Source: Pristionchus mayeri
Lineage: Eukaryota; Nematoda; Chromadorea; Rhabditida; Neodiplogasteridae
Reading direction: 5' to 3'
NCBI GenBank assembly: GCA_036245805.1
Contig: BTRK01000004.1
Location: forward strand, 11,284,001 to 11,348,000
Length of the DNA stretch: 64,000 nt
This document shows, piece by piece, positions 1 to 9,699 of the stretch. The notes beneath the pieces were generated by a model. The model was not told where the DNA came from. It was given only the letters and a program-made list of their open reading frames with translations, and made no database searches. The translations under genes were made by a program, and so were the position numbers. Every line of letters starts with the position of its first letter. Position 1 is the stretch's first letter.

Positions 1-93
1 GGGCGAGAGGTCAAACGATTATCTGATAAGCAGGTAAGAGGTCGCCTGATAACGCGTGTGTGCACCGAGATCAATCGCTTGGATTGATGGTAG

Positions 94-198
94 AGTTCGT
101 AATTCGGACCTTCGTCTGTTCATTTCACGCACTCTCTAGACCGGTCGAGCGGTGAGAGAGTGCGGGAAATGAAGAGACGGTGACCCGAATTACGAACT
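94..198. repeat. Palindromic MITE, copy 1
   Basis: The ends are inverted copies beginning AGTTCGTAATTCGG, and the core is a hairpin with CACTCTCTAGACCGG facing GAGAGAGTGCGGG. The ten-base string ATTGATGGTA lies at or overlapping both edges and may be the target-site duplication. This is the founding member of a family with about eight more copies in this window (near 10.1, 28.4, 33.5, 36.9, 38.6, 39.6 and 56.1 kb). Confidence 0.8.
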
Positions 199-1690
199 CG
201 AATTGATGGTAATCGCTTCTGGGGACCGGAATGTCTCGCCTGATTTACGGAAGGAGGCCCACCGGAATGTGGCCCGTAATTAGGCGTTTGATCGAAGGGA
301 ATTTGCAGAGACGTCGCGTAGTTTCTGCAAATTACTTGTTCAGAAAAATAGATCATAGTTGGCATCAATTAGATGAAACTACACCCATTATTGCTCATAT
401 TTTGATCAGGAACAACGATTTCAACGACAACGATATGAGGAACAACGATTTATACTTGGAATGTGGCATTATGATTATATTGTTAAAATATTCCTTGAGA
501 ATATTTTAATATTAAAAGACATGATGTACGGTAATATTTCCCTGGCATAACAAACAAGTGGTTTGCATTGCTCACTTTTGTGAATGCACTTCGTTTTCGG
601 ACGAAGGGAGTGAAAGACCCATCTGGACGGCTTCAGGCTTCGTAGTGATCTTCCCTTCCGACGTCGTTGAGGGAGCAGCAGGAGGGTAAGTCTACCATGC
701 TGTTTGGTTGGAGATAAAAGCAGTTTGAACATTTTGTCAAACGCCACCTGCCCATCCTTTATGAATCAACAACCACAGCAAAGAAAAAAGTGCCAACAAT
801 CCTTTGTAAAGGGAAGTGGGGAAGGATGTGAATCAGCGAAGACAATCTGAGGGAAAGCGAGCTTTCCTTCCTATTGTAATTGGAAGAAAGTCTGAATCAG
901 CAGAGAATTACATTAGGGAATCAGCATATTAAAAAAAGGAAATAACTTTCGAAAATGATCTAAACCGCAGCAAATAACACAAAATATTGATTAGGGTATC
1001 AGGGACAATGCGTATTGCAAGTTAGAAGCCGATCGGCTCACTTTTTGTACACCAATGTCCGGGCATAACATCACAACCCTCGAAAATTACCGAGCCAGTG
1101 TCTTAATTAGCATATTTTGCAAAATGTGAATTATGCTTACCTTTCTTACATCCTGCACAGGAAATATGTCCTTGTGCAGCACCGGTTTGATCACCCTGTC
1201 GACGTCGTCGAGACTCTAAAAAAGCCCTTTGTAGAAGCCTTCTAATATTGTACTTTCTAAGGTTCCTCTTTGGTAATCCCAACGGGAAATCGTGCATGCA
1301 AAAAAAAAGATTTTCGTACACTCTCTATCTGAAAAGGCGGCATGAGCGAGAATAATCTGATTCCTGATCACTTATTTATATTATTAATTCATTATCATGT
1401 TAGTCTTATTATTTTATTTATTCTTAATATTATTATTGCTAATGGGTGATTATTGAAATCTCACAGATTCTGCACGCAGGAACTTGATCGGATTATCACG
1501 GTCAGATACTCTCCGAAGAAAGTACCCTTCTCTGTTTATTGTGCATTGGTTATATTCGCAAATATACTATGACACCGCCGAGTGCATTTGCTTTGGTTAT
1601 TAAACGGCCACCACAGTATGGTCGATTTTAAATGGGTTTGAACAAATTGTTCGTGGCTTCCTCCACTGACTCCTGATAGCTGTGAAAAAT
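199..1690. other. No confident gene
   Basis: I see no complete gene here. A minus-strand stretch at about 1140-1225 has an exon-like shape (acceptor TTTTTTAG, then an open stretch ending at GTAAGA), but it matches no family I recognise. It could be a 3' exon of the G-alpha-like gene that starts further right, though it does not resemble the conserved G-alpha C-terminus. Confidence 0.4.
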
Positions 1691-1694
1691 TTAC

Positions 1695-2591
1695 CTGGTC
1701 ATAGGCGGCCATCGACGCGACGAAGAGCACGGCGGCGACGCCATCGAAGCAGTGAATCCACTTCTTCCTGTACGATCGCTGCCCGCCCACGTCGATCAGT
1801 CTGCGATTGCCGACTAGTACAACTATCTAATGCAGTATTTCTAGCATTATGTTCGAAATTCGGTTCTGCTCTTTCGAGCCGTCGATTGATGGGAGTGCGG
1901 AAAATAAGAAGCCATTTGTAAAATATCCATTAGCACCTGATGCTCCTGGCGGCTAGATTGAAATTGATCTCGTTGACGCTCGTCGTCGGAATCCGGAGAT
2001 GCAGCATGTCCGTGGGAGTGGGCACGTACCCGGGAGAGAGCAGCGTTGGCAGCATGGGAATGTAGCTAAATTACACATCTTTCATCTGTAATAGTAGAGA
2101 GTTTTATGTTTGATCTTTATCACCGTGATTATGCCGTAAACAAAAGGTCAGTGGAATGGTAGAGCCGCATTTAGTAATGATCACACAGAGTGTGGACAGA
2201 GTGGTGGTGGGAGGACAATATCTCTCCATATCTCGTTTTGTCTTTCTCCCTTATTATATCCCATTTCATGCAAAATGCTCACTAGGAGGCGTTGTCGGGT
2301 AGTGATGAGTAGTTTGGATGAAGCTCCAGAAATGCTTGGACTCACCAAGAATACTAATTATCAATATTCGATGAAACAAGCGAGACCTTCAATTTGAAGA
2401 ACTTCGTAAGGTACTCGATTTCTGCTTCATCACCAACACCTACTGTCCAATCAATCCCTTCAGCAAACCGATCAATCTCTCTCTAAAAATAACATTGCGT
2501 AATTTTTTCGACAGTTTCGAACCTCTTCAACTGTATCAATATAGGGAGTGAACGATTGGATCCCAATCGCTATGGCTATGTCGTGAACGAT
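1695..2591 (-). CDS. Divergent heterotrimeric G-protein alpha subunit, partial
   Basis: Four minus-strand exons are visible: 2523-2591, 2387-2482, 1937-2065 and 1695-1800. The last two join at AG|GTGCTA and CGCAG|A to give the switch I region ([10 protein letters not shown]) followed by switch II ([18 protein letters not shown]) and then [10 protein letters not shown]. This is the unmistakable core of a G-alpha GTPase, which couples 7TM receptors to effectors at the plasma membrane. Switch I has TTS where almost all family members have TTG. The upstream exons read like a diverged helical domain ([15 protein letters not shown]). I did not find the P-loop exon (GxGESGKS) upstream, nor the NKxD and TCAT exons downstream, so the gene may be incomplete or its remaining exons very diverged. 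Nematode-specific gpa genes evolve quickly and many act in chemosensation. Confidence 0.75.
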
Positions 2592-4119
2592 CTGAAAGTC
2601 GAATGGTAGTCGAATTTTGCAACAAAAATCAGAGCAGATACGGTTAAACTTCGCTCAAAACCGGACTTGGGCGTATACATTATTGGTGATTTTCTGGATA
2701 TATCCCTTTCCTCGAGTTCAGTTCAACGTTTAGTAATACTTGGACAGTTTCAATACGCTGTTGGCTATCAAGTAGAGATAGAAAACACGGCAAAACAATA
2801 TCTAGTCCTCGATATCAGGTTATCAGTGCATTTCCTACTCCTTCTCGAAAGTGCCCGCTCTAAGTGCCGCTCTCAACTTCTATAGCAGTTGTTGTTTTCC
2901 CGTTCCTCGAGTGGTTTCGCCTTTCACTTCTAGTATGCCGGAACTCTCACGATATGGGCTGCCTAAGTGAGCACAATTCGTCTTTTCTACGCTTTTTTCA
3001 ACCGCTATCTAAATGGAGTAGCAATATTATACAAATAAGAGTTCTCACGATCGAATGCGTATCATGTTTTTGATCGGAGAGACATAACATCGGTTTCGGG
3101 GAGCTTTTCTCCCCTCAAATCTAACCTCCAACAACATACCGAGCCGATCTGGTTATCGTCGTGATTTGCATTAGGTGACCAAGCACCATATTATTCGATC
3201 AGCAAAAAAATGAAAAAAAAAATGAGCTGACCGTTGCTTCCACTGATCAGGCCATCATTAATCATCATTAGAGTGTCGAAAGTAATTGATTAATCATTTA
3301 ATTTTGAAAATGACGTTTCATTTTCCGTCCTTCATTTTAAAATGACGCGTTATTTTCGAAACTCAATAATGATTCATCATAATGCCGGTATCTTACCTAG
3401 AAACTTTACTGTTCAGCTAAAGGCGATTGGACAACGTTGAAAGACTAAGCGATTAAAAACAATTTTTCAGCTCAATCTGAAAATATTTTCTCTATCAAGC
3501 GGAAGGGCGATACAGATTTTTACTGTAGAATATGAAAGATAGAGTCCATGTACATCAAATACAAACATAAAAATCAAAATTGAAAATACGTGAAATTGTC
3601 CTTTTTCATTCAAACATGGCACACTGGAGATAAAGTCGAAAAATGGACATATTACATTTTTGTTCTTTCTTCATCATTTTTTTCGAAAGTGTCAGTCTAT
3701 GCCCTCTCGTCTCGTGGAGATCCTTCTTCTTCGTGCTAATCAGGCACATTATCGCTAGCTGGACGCTAAAAAAGTTCTCTGAGAACACTCATGTTACTCT
3801 GGAAATAATCATTCCGTGGAAAACATAAATTTGAAGTTGAAACAATTGTGCAATAATTATTCTACTATTTTCACCATCCGAAAATGATAAAGATAAAATA
3901 TGTGTGCTGTCATTCGAATTAGTACCCTTGATTGTTTGGTTATTCTTCAATAAATGATGAATACACGTTTCGTCAAACTCGATAGACTCGTCGGTATGTT
4001 ATTATATTGACTATTCTTGCACTTTTTTTGGCTTGTAACCGCCGAGAGTGGATCGGATGATTACGAAAAATAATCTTGATATACTGAAAACATTTTCAAC
4101 ATAAAATTTGTCCATAATA
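2592..4119. other. AT-rich intergenic sequence
   Basis: No supported gene. The P-loop exon of the G-alpha-like gene might be expected in the first part, but no GxxxxGKS-coding stretch is visible. Around 3240-3390 there are short ATTAATCATCATT-type repeats and inverted AAAATGACG motifs without clear meaning. Confidence 0.5.
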
Positions 4120-5010
4120 TTAGGTTGTTGCAAAAGTCTTGCGGTTTTTTGATATTTTGCATTCCGCCTTCCTTTTAGTTTGACTGATGAACTTCCGAAT
4201 ATTGATTACTAATGAGGCCTTGTATACTCTTTCATATGCACACCCTATCGGCATTGCCCAATCGGGGAGACGAGAACAGGACTAAGTTAAGGTTGCGAAA
4301 ATTTATCCATCGAAAACGACACATTTCTCAATATTATGTTTCCTGTAAAGCATGAATGCCCAATTTCTGGTGGTTATATCAACCTCCCATCTTTACTCTA
4401 TACATGCTTTTTCTCATGGATGCTGGAAGTTACATCCTTTCGAGGAATGTATTGAACTGCAAATGACCACATTTTGAATTTTTACGTTGATTTCGCATTT
4501 TTTTGAAAAATAAGAGATTCAAATTTTCTGAAACGAGAAAGATGCAGTCGCCAATATTTTTTTCTGTATATGAAGCCTCTTGGTGGTTGAATGTAGCGCA
4601 CTCATAGTGGAGCCTATATGGTTGGTCTTCGATGCAAGAAAATTTCATGTAACATTTCATGTAACCAGAATGTACAGCATATTTTCAATAGCATGTAATT
4701 CGGTCCAATCTTAATCGAGACAGTTGAAAAATATTTTCTAAAAGGGAATACGTGATACTTCCCAGACATCAGTATGGGCAGGTTTCGTGAATTTTTCCGG
4801 TAAATATCCAGTAAGATACATTTAACGTAAAATTTTGAGAATCAATGGCAATTGTGTTCATCAAAATTTATCGCGTTGATCGCGATATCGGATTGATTGA
4901 AATGTAAAGCATGTAAAGTACATGCATACCTCTAAACACTCTTATGTGTGTTAGTCATGATAGTTCAAAGTACGGACACAAAAAACCGCAAGACATTTGC
5001 AACAACCTAA
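4120..5010. mobile_element. Non-autonomous mariner-type element (TTAGGTTG family), copy A
   Basis: The 891-bp element begins TTAGGTTGTTGCAAAAGTC and ends with the inverted counterpart CAACAACCTAA, flanked by TA on both sides as expected for Tc1/mariner integration. No transposase reading frame remains. A close relative of similar length and internal sequence (for example the run around GAGGCCTTG...ACTCTTTCATATGC) is inserted in the LINE at 19293-20204. Confidence 0.85.
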
Positions 5011-5310
5011 TACTCTTCTGTTCATTGTCAGGCCAACGGCAGCTGTGAAGACAGTGCAATTTGTATGAATAACACATGCTGAATTCCAATTTTTCATTTA
5101 TTTTTTCAATGCATTTTCTTTAGTAGTTCGAGTTGTAACCAGAAGTGCTCAGAAACTGCGATTGGAAACCAATCGTTCCAGTTGTTTCGATGGTAATAAA
5201 TCGACCAGTTGTTGATCGAAAGATCCGCTTGGCCTTATCCTTGACCAACTGAATATTATTGAATTCGCAATCATTATGGAAAAGGACACACTTTTATATG
5301 AGCTGGATTT
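5011..5310. other. Spacer downstream of the minus-strand membrane-protein gene
   Basis: Nothing supported. It lies between the mariner-type element and the stop codon of the next minus-strand gene and would hold that gene's 3' UTR. Confidence 0.4.
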
Positions 5311-8300
5311 TTAACGATGAAGAGTACGACGTATTGGTGTGTCGAGGTTGAAGAGAGTCTGCAAGAAATTATGCTCTCTTTCATAAAATGATGGGGAAAT
5401 AATCTCAAATATGGACAATATGCCAAGCAAGTCAACCGTATAAGTACCAAAATAGGCAAATATGAGCAAAACTAACCAACAAAGTTATTCGTAGAATGGC
5501 GATTAGCCATCCCGGAATGGCCGTGCTGTCAACGATCATCGTAGTAAGCATGAAAGCGAGCGGGGCCTGGTAGAAGAAAGTCGAGCCCATACACTCAAAG
5601 AGATCAAAATCAGTAAAGCGTCGTGTGTGTACAAAGCGGACCTGACGAAAGCACAAGGTCGGGAGCCCAGCGGATGTGAACCAACAAATGTACTCTTCTC
5701 AACAAGTATGTTCACTTTAGACTCTCACACTACCAAATCGCCTTCTGCGAAAATACTACTGACTGCAGGGTATAATTGTTGGTTCTCATCCGACGGTTCT
5801 TGCCCGACTTAGTGCCCTTGCAAGTAATTCCAAATATGGTATTACCTGAAACAGGAATGTTCTGATCATCCTGCGAGTCTTCACGAGTGTACCGTTCGAT
5901 AGACTCTGCCACATGTTTTATGTTCATCTGGTTATTAATTTTCAACATCTTGTTTTCACAATCAACTCTTCGAATTTAATGTTGTAAATGGGTTTGCCTA
6001 CAACATATTCCTGAATCATGAATTCATGGCTTGTTTTGTTATTTCAAATTGCAACTTACTGAGCTTGTTTCTTTCAGTTTTTTTTGCTGACGTCTGCAGT
6101 GAAAAACGTTTTTTTTTGCTGACGTCTGCAGTGAAAAAAAGTGAAAAACGTTTGACGTTTTTTTTTGCTGACGTCTGCAGTGAAAAATATTTGAAAAGGT
6201 GCGATGATGAGAATTGAGAAACCCAAGAAGATCAATTCTAAAATAATACATGAGCATATCCATTCAAATTTGATTTGTTTTCCAAACTCACTAGATCTTA
6301 GTGAACGAAATCAAAATGTCACTAGTCAAGTTGAATCACGATTAGGGTTGTCAAAATGAAGAGGTTGGGGGAGAATGAAGAGGCCTTTTATTGCTCTCCA
6401 TTTCCCCTCTTCATTGAAGAGGGTGCGGTGTGGGGAGCTCTTCAATGAAGAGCTGATTTAACAAAATTTGATGTATCTGGAGCACGCGTCAATATTTTAT
6501 CGTCAAACTTCGGGAATCACATGCCATAAACGGTATACGGAATGTTATCAACAAATTGTGAAGTTCAAAGCTAGAGGGCCCTGTCAATGAATCAAAATAA
6601 GGGGATCCTACCTCTGCGAGCCATTTCGGAGAGAGTCCCACACAACAGAAAGGCATATCTACTGTCTTGGCTAAGTAAGAAATGGGGTTGGACAATCAAA
6701 CAACATCATCCTATAACCACTAGGGGCGCCCTAGTGGTTATAGGATGATGTTGCTGATTGTGATCCTTTCTTGATTGAGAGCCGATCAAGGTCTTGACTG
6801 ATGCACAATGATGTTTCCAGATGGTTTAGACCAAGTCAGGGAATCCTTCCCCAAACCAGCCTGTTCTTTGGAAGAAGATGGCAGGGATTACTGGGTATAA
6901 GGACACCCTAGCGAGGTCTTTGCCAAAGGAAAAGAAGAGAGTCATCTCACGCCCGGGGATCCACGATACTGCAAACACTTACATAACAACGTGGTGAAAA
7001 AGGGAACGGATAAGCAAAATGACTCTCCTGGTCTACTTCTCCTTCAGCGACATCCTTCGATAAGGCCTTCAACGGGACATCCTTCAGCCGTTTCAATTGT
7101 CACGAGAGCTTCCGCAGTTTCTAAAAGGTCGATAAAATAAAGCCCGGGACAATAAAAGACAGACTGTAGGATCAAAAAGTGAATGAAATATCGACGAAAA
7201 CGTACCTCTTAGTGATTTGGTGGAACATCGTGACAAGAACAGTAGCAGCGCAGCGATTAGGGGTTGAAATGAATAAGAATATCAACGATCAAAGATAATT
7301 TGACAATTAAGAGGCAACTATTCGAATGAAACAATAACAAACCAATATCAAACGGACTTATCTGCGGCTCGGGAGGCACTGCGACCGGAGGAAAGAACTA
7401 CGAACGGACGGGAGGGAAGGCGTCTGAAAGATCAAAGATCACACACTGACGTCAACTTTCCTGGGAAAAGCGTCAACTCTCGTATGTAACAATCACAATA
7501 ATGAAACAGATGAAAAGATCACGACAAACCTGCTCCTAGCGCTGCTCGACCTGACTGGACCGATCCGGAGGGCATTTCCAGGGGGGACAACGGGAAAAGA
7601 CGACACGAATAGGCAACAGCAGTGGAGAAGTTCAAATAAGAAAATTATCAACAAAAATACGAGCTAAACAGCAAAAACAAACAGCCAAAGGAAAGGAAAG
7701 GAGGGGGAGACTGCACGATCCGACTATGGCTCGTCATCTCTCCCGGCCATGTAAATGACCCTTTGTCTGATCGGTATGCATCGACCAAGTCTTATGCTAA
7801 ATCGCCATGCAAATCGGCATTGATTAGGCTTCGTTCTTGTGAAAAAAACGTGAAAGTTCTTCAATGAACCCCCCCCCCCCCCCCTTCATTGAAGAGGGCA
7901 GCGATCACCCCCTCTTCAATGAAGAATGACGCCGGGAAGATCGACTGTGGAGCATGAAATGAAGTCTTCATTTCACCTCTTCGTTTTGACAACCCTAATC
8001 ACGATGATGGTCTCACCCCACTTGAAATACTGAGGATTGCCTGGCGGTCCGAGCAGAAAAATCGTGCCACCACGACCAGCCACCCATGCCAGTTCAGGTT
8101 CCTGTAACACATAGATGAGAAGATACTTCCGAAATTAAATAGTCAGACAATTTGATCAACTTTCTACAGTGAAGAAAGTATTTTGGAACAACCACATATA
8201 TCAAATAATATATTCGGACGAAGTCACCTTCAATAATCGAGCGCTGTCGTCGAAATCTTTGCCGAAATAGCCGAATCCAATCACATTCAAGATCAAGATC

Positions 8301-8600
8301 ATTAGCAAGACGAAAAGAAGCGCTATTTGCAACCTAAAAATGTTGCAATTCATTTATATCTGTTCCCAGTAAATTAAGTGCATCTCATTTTGTGTAATAT
8401 TGTAATAATTTCTGGTTACGCTTCTGCTGATTGGCACAAGTTGAAACTATACTTTCTTATAGTAAGAAAATGTACTTTAGAGGCAATTTCTTGCTGCCAA
8501 AGGACACGAACATCTGCTGCATTCGTGCCATCAGAGGAGGGAAGGTGAGAGCGGGGAGAATGACGGCAAAGGATAGAATAGCCTTTATGGACATTGATGT
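5311..8600 (-). CDS. Unidentified multi-pass membrane protein, multi-exon
   Basis: The likely exon order on the minus strand is: about 8465-8600 (start near MSIKAILSFAVILPAL, a hydrophobic segment), 8228-8335 (LFVLLMILILNVIGFGYFG, a second membrane segment), about 8029-8105 (ELAWVAGRGGTIFLLGPPG), about 5851-5940 (soluble, acidic), 5485-5630 (MGSTFFYQAPLAFMLTTMI, then a further hydrophobic stretch), and a last exon ending TLFNLDTPIRRTLHR and a stop at 5311. Exon edges carry usable GT and AG signals. I do not recognise the family; a rapidly evolving nematode transmembrane protein is all that can be said. A 1.66-kb hAT element occupies the intron between the third and fourth exons, and three tandem repeats sit near 6.1 kb in the same intron. 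It is not certain that all exons belong to one gene. Confidence 0.4.
6078..6190. repeat. Three tandem copies of a CTGACGTCTGCAG unit
   Basis: The motif TTTTTTGCTGACGTCTGCAG followed by TGAAAAA occurs three times within about 110 bp. Each copy contains TGACGTC, the core of a cAMP-response-element-like site, followed by a PstI-like CTGCAG palindrome. The repeats lie in an intron of the minus-strand membrane gene. Their role is unknown. Confidence 0.7.
6343..7997. mobile_element. Non-autonomous hAT element with 8-bp target duplication
   Basis: The element begins TAGGGTTGTCAAAATGAAGA and ends with the inverted GACAACCCTA. The identical octamer ATCACGAT lies immediately outside both ends (6335-6342 and 7998-8005), which is the 8-bp duplication typical of hAT transposons. 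Several subterminal copies of CTTCAATGAAGAG in both orientations (6400-6460 and 7855-7925) resemble transposase-binding arrays. No transposase frame is open inside. A run of 17 C residues sits near 7868. Confidence 0.85.
6701..6753. repeat. Perfect 25-bp hairpin palindrome
   Basis: Two 25-base arms (CAACATCATCCTATAACCAC plus TAGGG, and its exact reverse complement) flank a 3-base GCG loop. Imperfect pairing continues a few bases outside (CAATCA / TGATTG). It lies inside the hAT element and could be a small nested palindromic insertion. Confidence 0.85.
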
Positions 8601-8740
8601 TACTTGATGTTTTTATAATATTAAAATATTTTCAAAATAAGCATTTTATTGAAATGTCTCTTCATTAAATGTACTCTCTCAAATTGATCCTAATGAAATG
8701 CTTAATGAGAAGGTCCCTCAAATCTGTACTGTTCCTCACA

Positions 8741-9027
8741 AGGGGTCGTCGCAGAGTGACCATGGAGTTTCATAACGAGACCTAGCGCATTCGAAAAGAG
8801 GAGAAATTTCTAAGAACTTTTCTTTTCAAATTTGCTAAACGATCTTGTGGAGGAAATTTAGGGGCATAGCCTCAGATATAGCCTGGTTTTGGCCTTTCGC
8901 CACTATGAGCTCAGACTTCCACATGATCGTTTAGCAAATTTGAAAACAACAGAAATTCTTAGATTTTCTCATCTTTCGAATGCGCTAGTTCTCGTTATGA
9001 AATTCCATGGACACTCCGCGACGTCTC
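8741..9027. repeat. Foldback element, family shared with 60.1 kb
   Basis: Left arm (about 8741-8845) and right arm (about 8924-9027) are inverted copies: CGAGACCTAGCGCATTCG faces CGAATGCGCTAG, and AAATTTGCTAAACGATC faces GATCGTTTAGCAAATTT. A foldback at 60077-60350 shares the motifs GAGACCTA, GATCGAAAGAGGA and CTAAACG, so both belong to one family. Confidence 0.75.
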
Positions 9028-9699
9028 CTTGTTATTAGATGCCGAAATTCGGCACACATAGATTCATAGTTTCCCGCTAGCATACCAACAAAATCTGCTT
9101 ATTAGCGATTACGCGACACAGCGGTCCCTCGCAATAGAGAGCAGCATACGGAACGATGGGATAGACGTGAAATGCCAAGCAGAATGTCGTCTGACATATC
9201 TGACGCGTGTGTTTTCATTCTAGACATATGCGTTTGCTTGTTCGTTATGGATTTGAAGCTTTTCTTTTTTTTGAGGGTAGAGATTTCCAAAGATTATCGC
9301 TGGTTTTAAAACTCGCATGGTTGTATATTGTTTAGTTTGAAATTCGAGTAATTCTCTTTTCAGACATATTTTCATTGCGATATAATTGCTAATGAGTACC
9401 CTCCATGTTTTAAAGTTTTTATCGAAAGTGCACGTTTAGCAAGAAGAGTTAGCAAACGGTTGAAAGGTCGATTCATTCAGCACTTGCGAGATAAGACCGA
9501 AATATGCAAAATTTAGAGACACCGACTCGATTTATGAACTCAAAGAATATTGTTGAATTCAATCTCTCTATTCCGCACTGATGTTGACGCAGTTGAAACG
9601 TGTTTTTTTGCAAAGAACACTTCCATTTCTTCCCTTTTCTTATCGCTTCCCTTCATCTACTTTCCCCCAAAATATTCCATCTATTGAATCGCTCGTCAT
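9028..9699. other. Intergenic sequence upstream of the acyl-CoA-binding gene
   Basis: No gene is supported. It presumably contains the promoter of the gene starting at 9700. No clear TATA box is seen. Confidence 0.4.

Noticed and set aside
6078..6190. CRISPR-like repeat array
   Set aside because: Only three copies, no uniform spacers, and the genome is eukaryotic.
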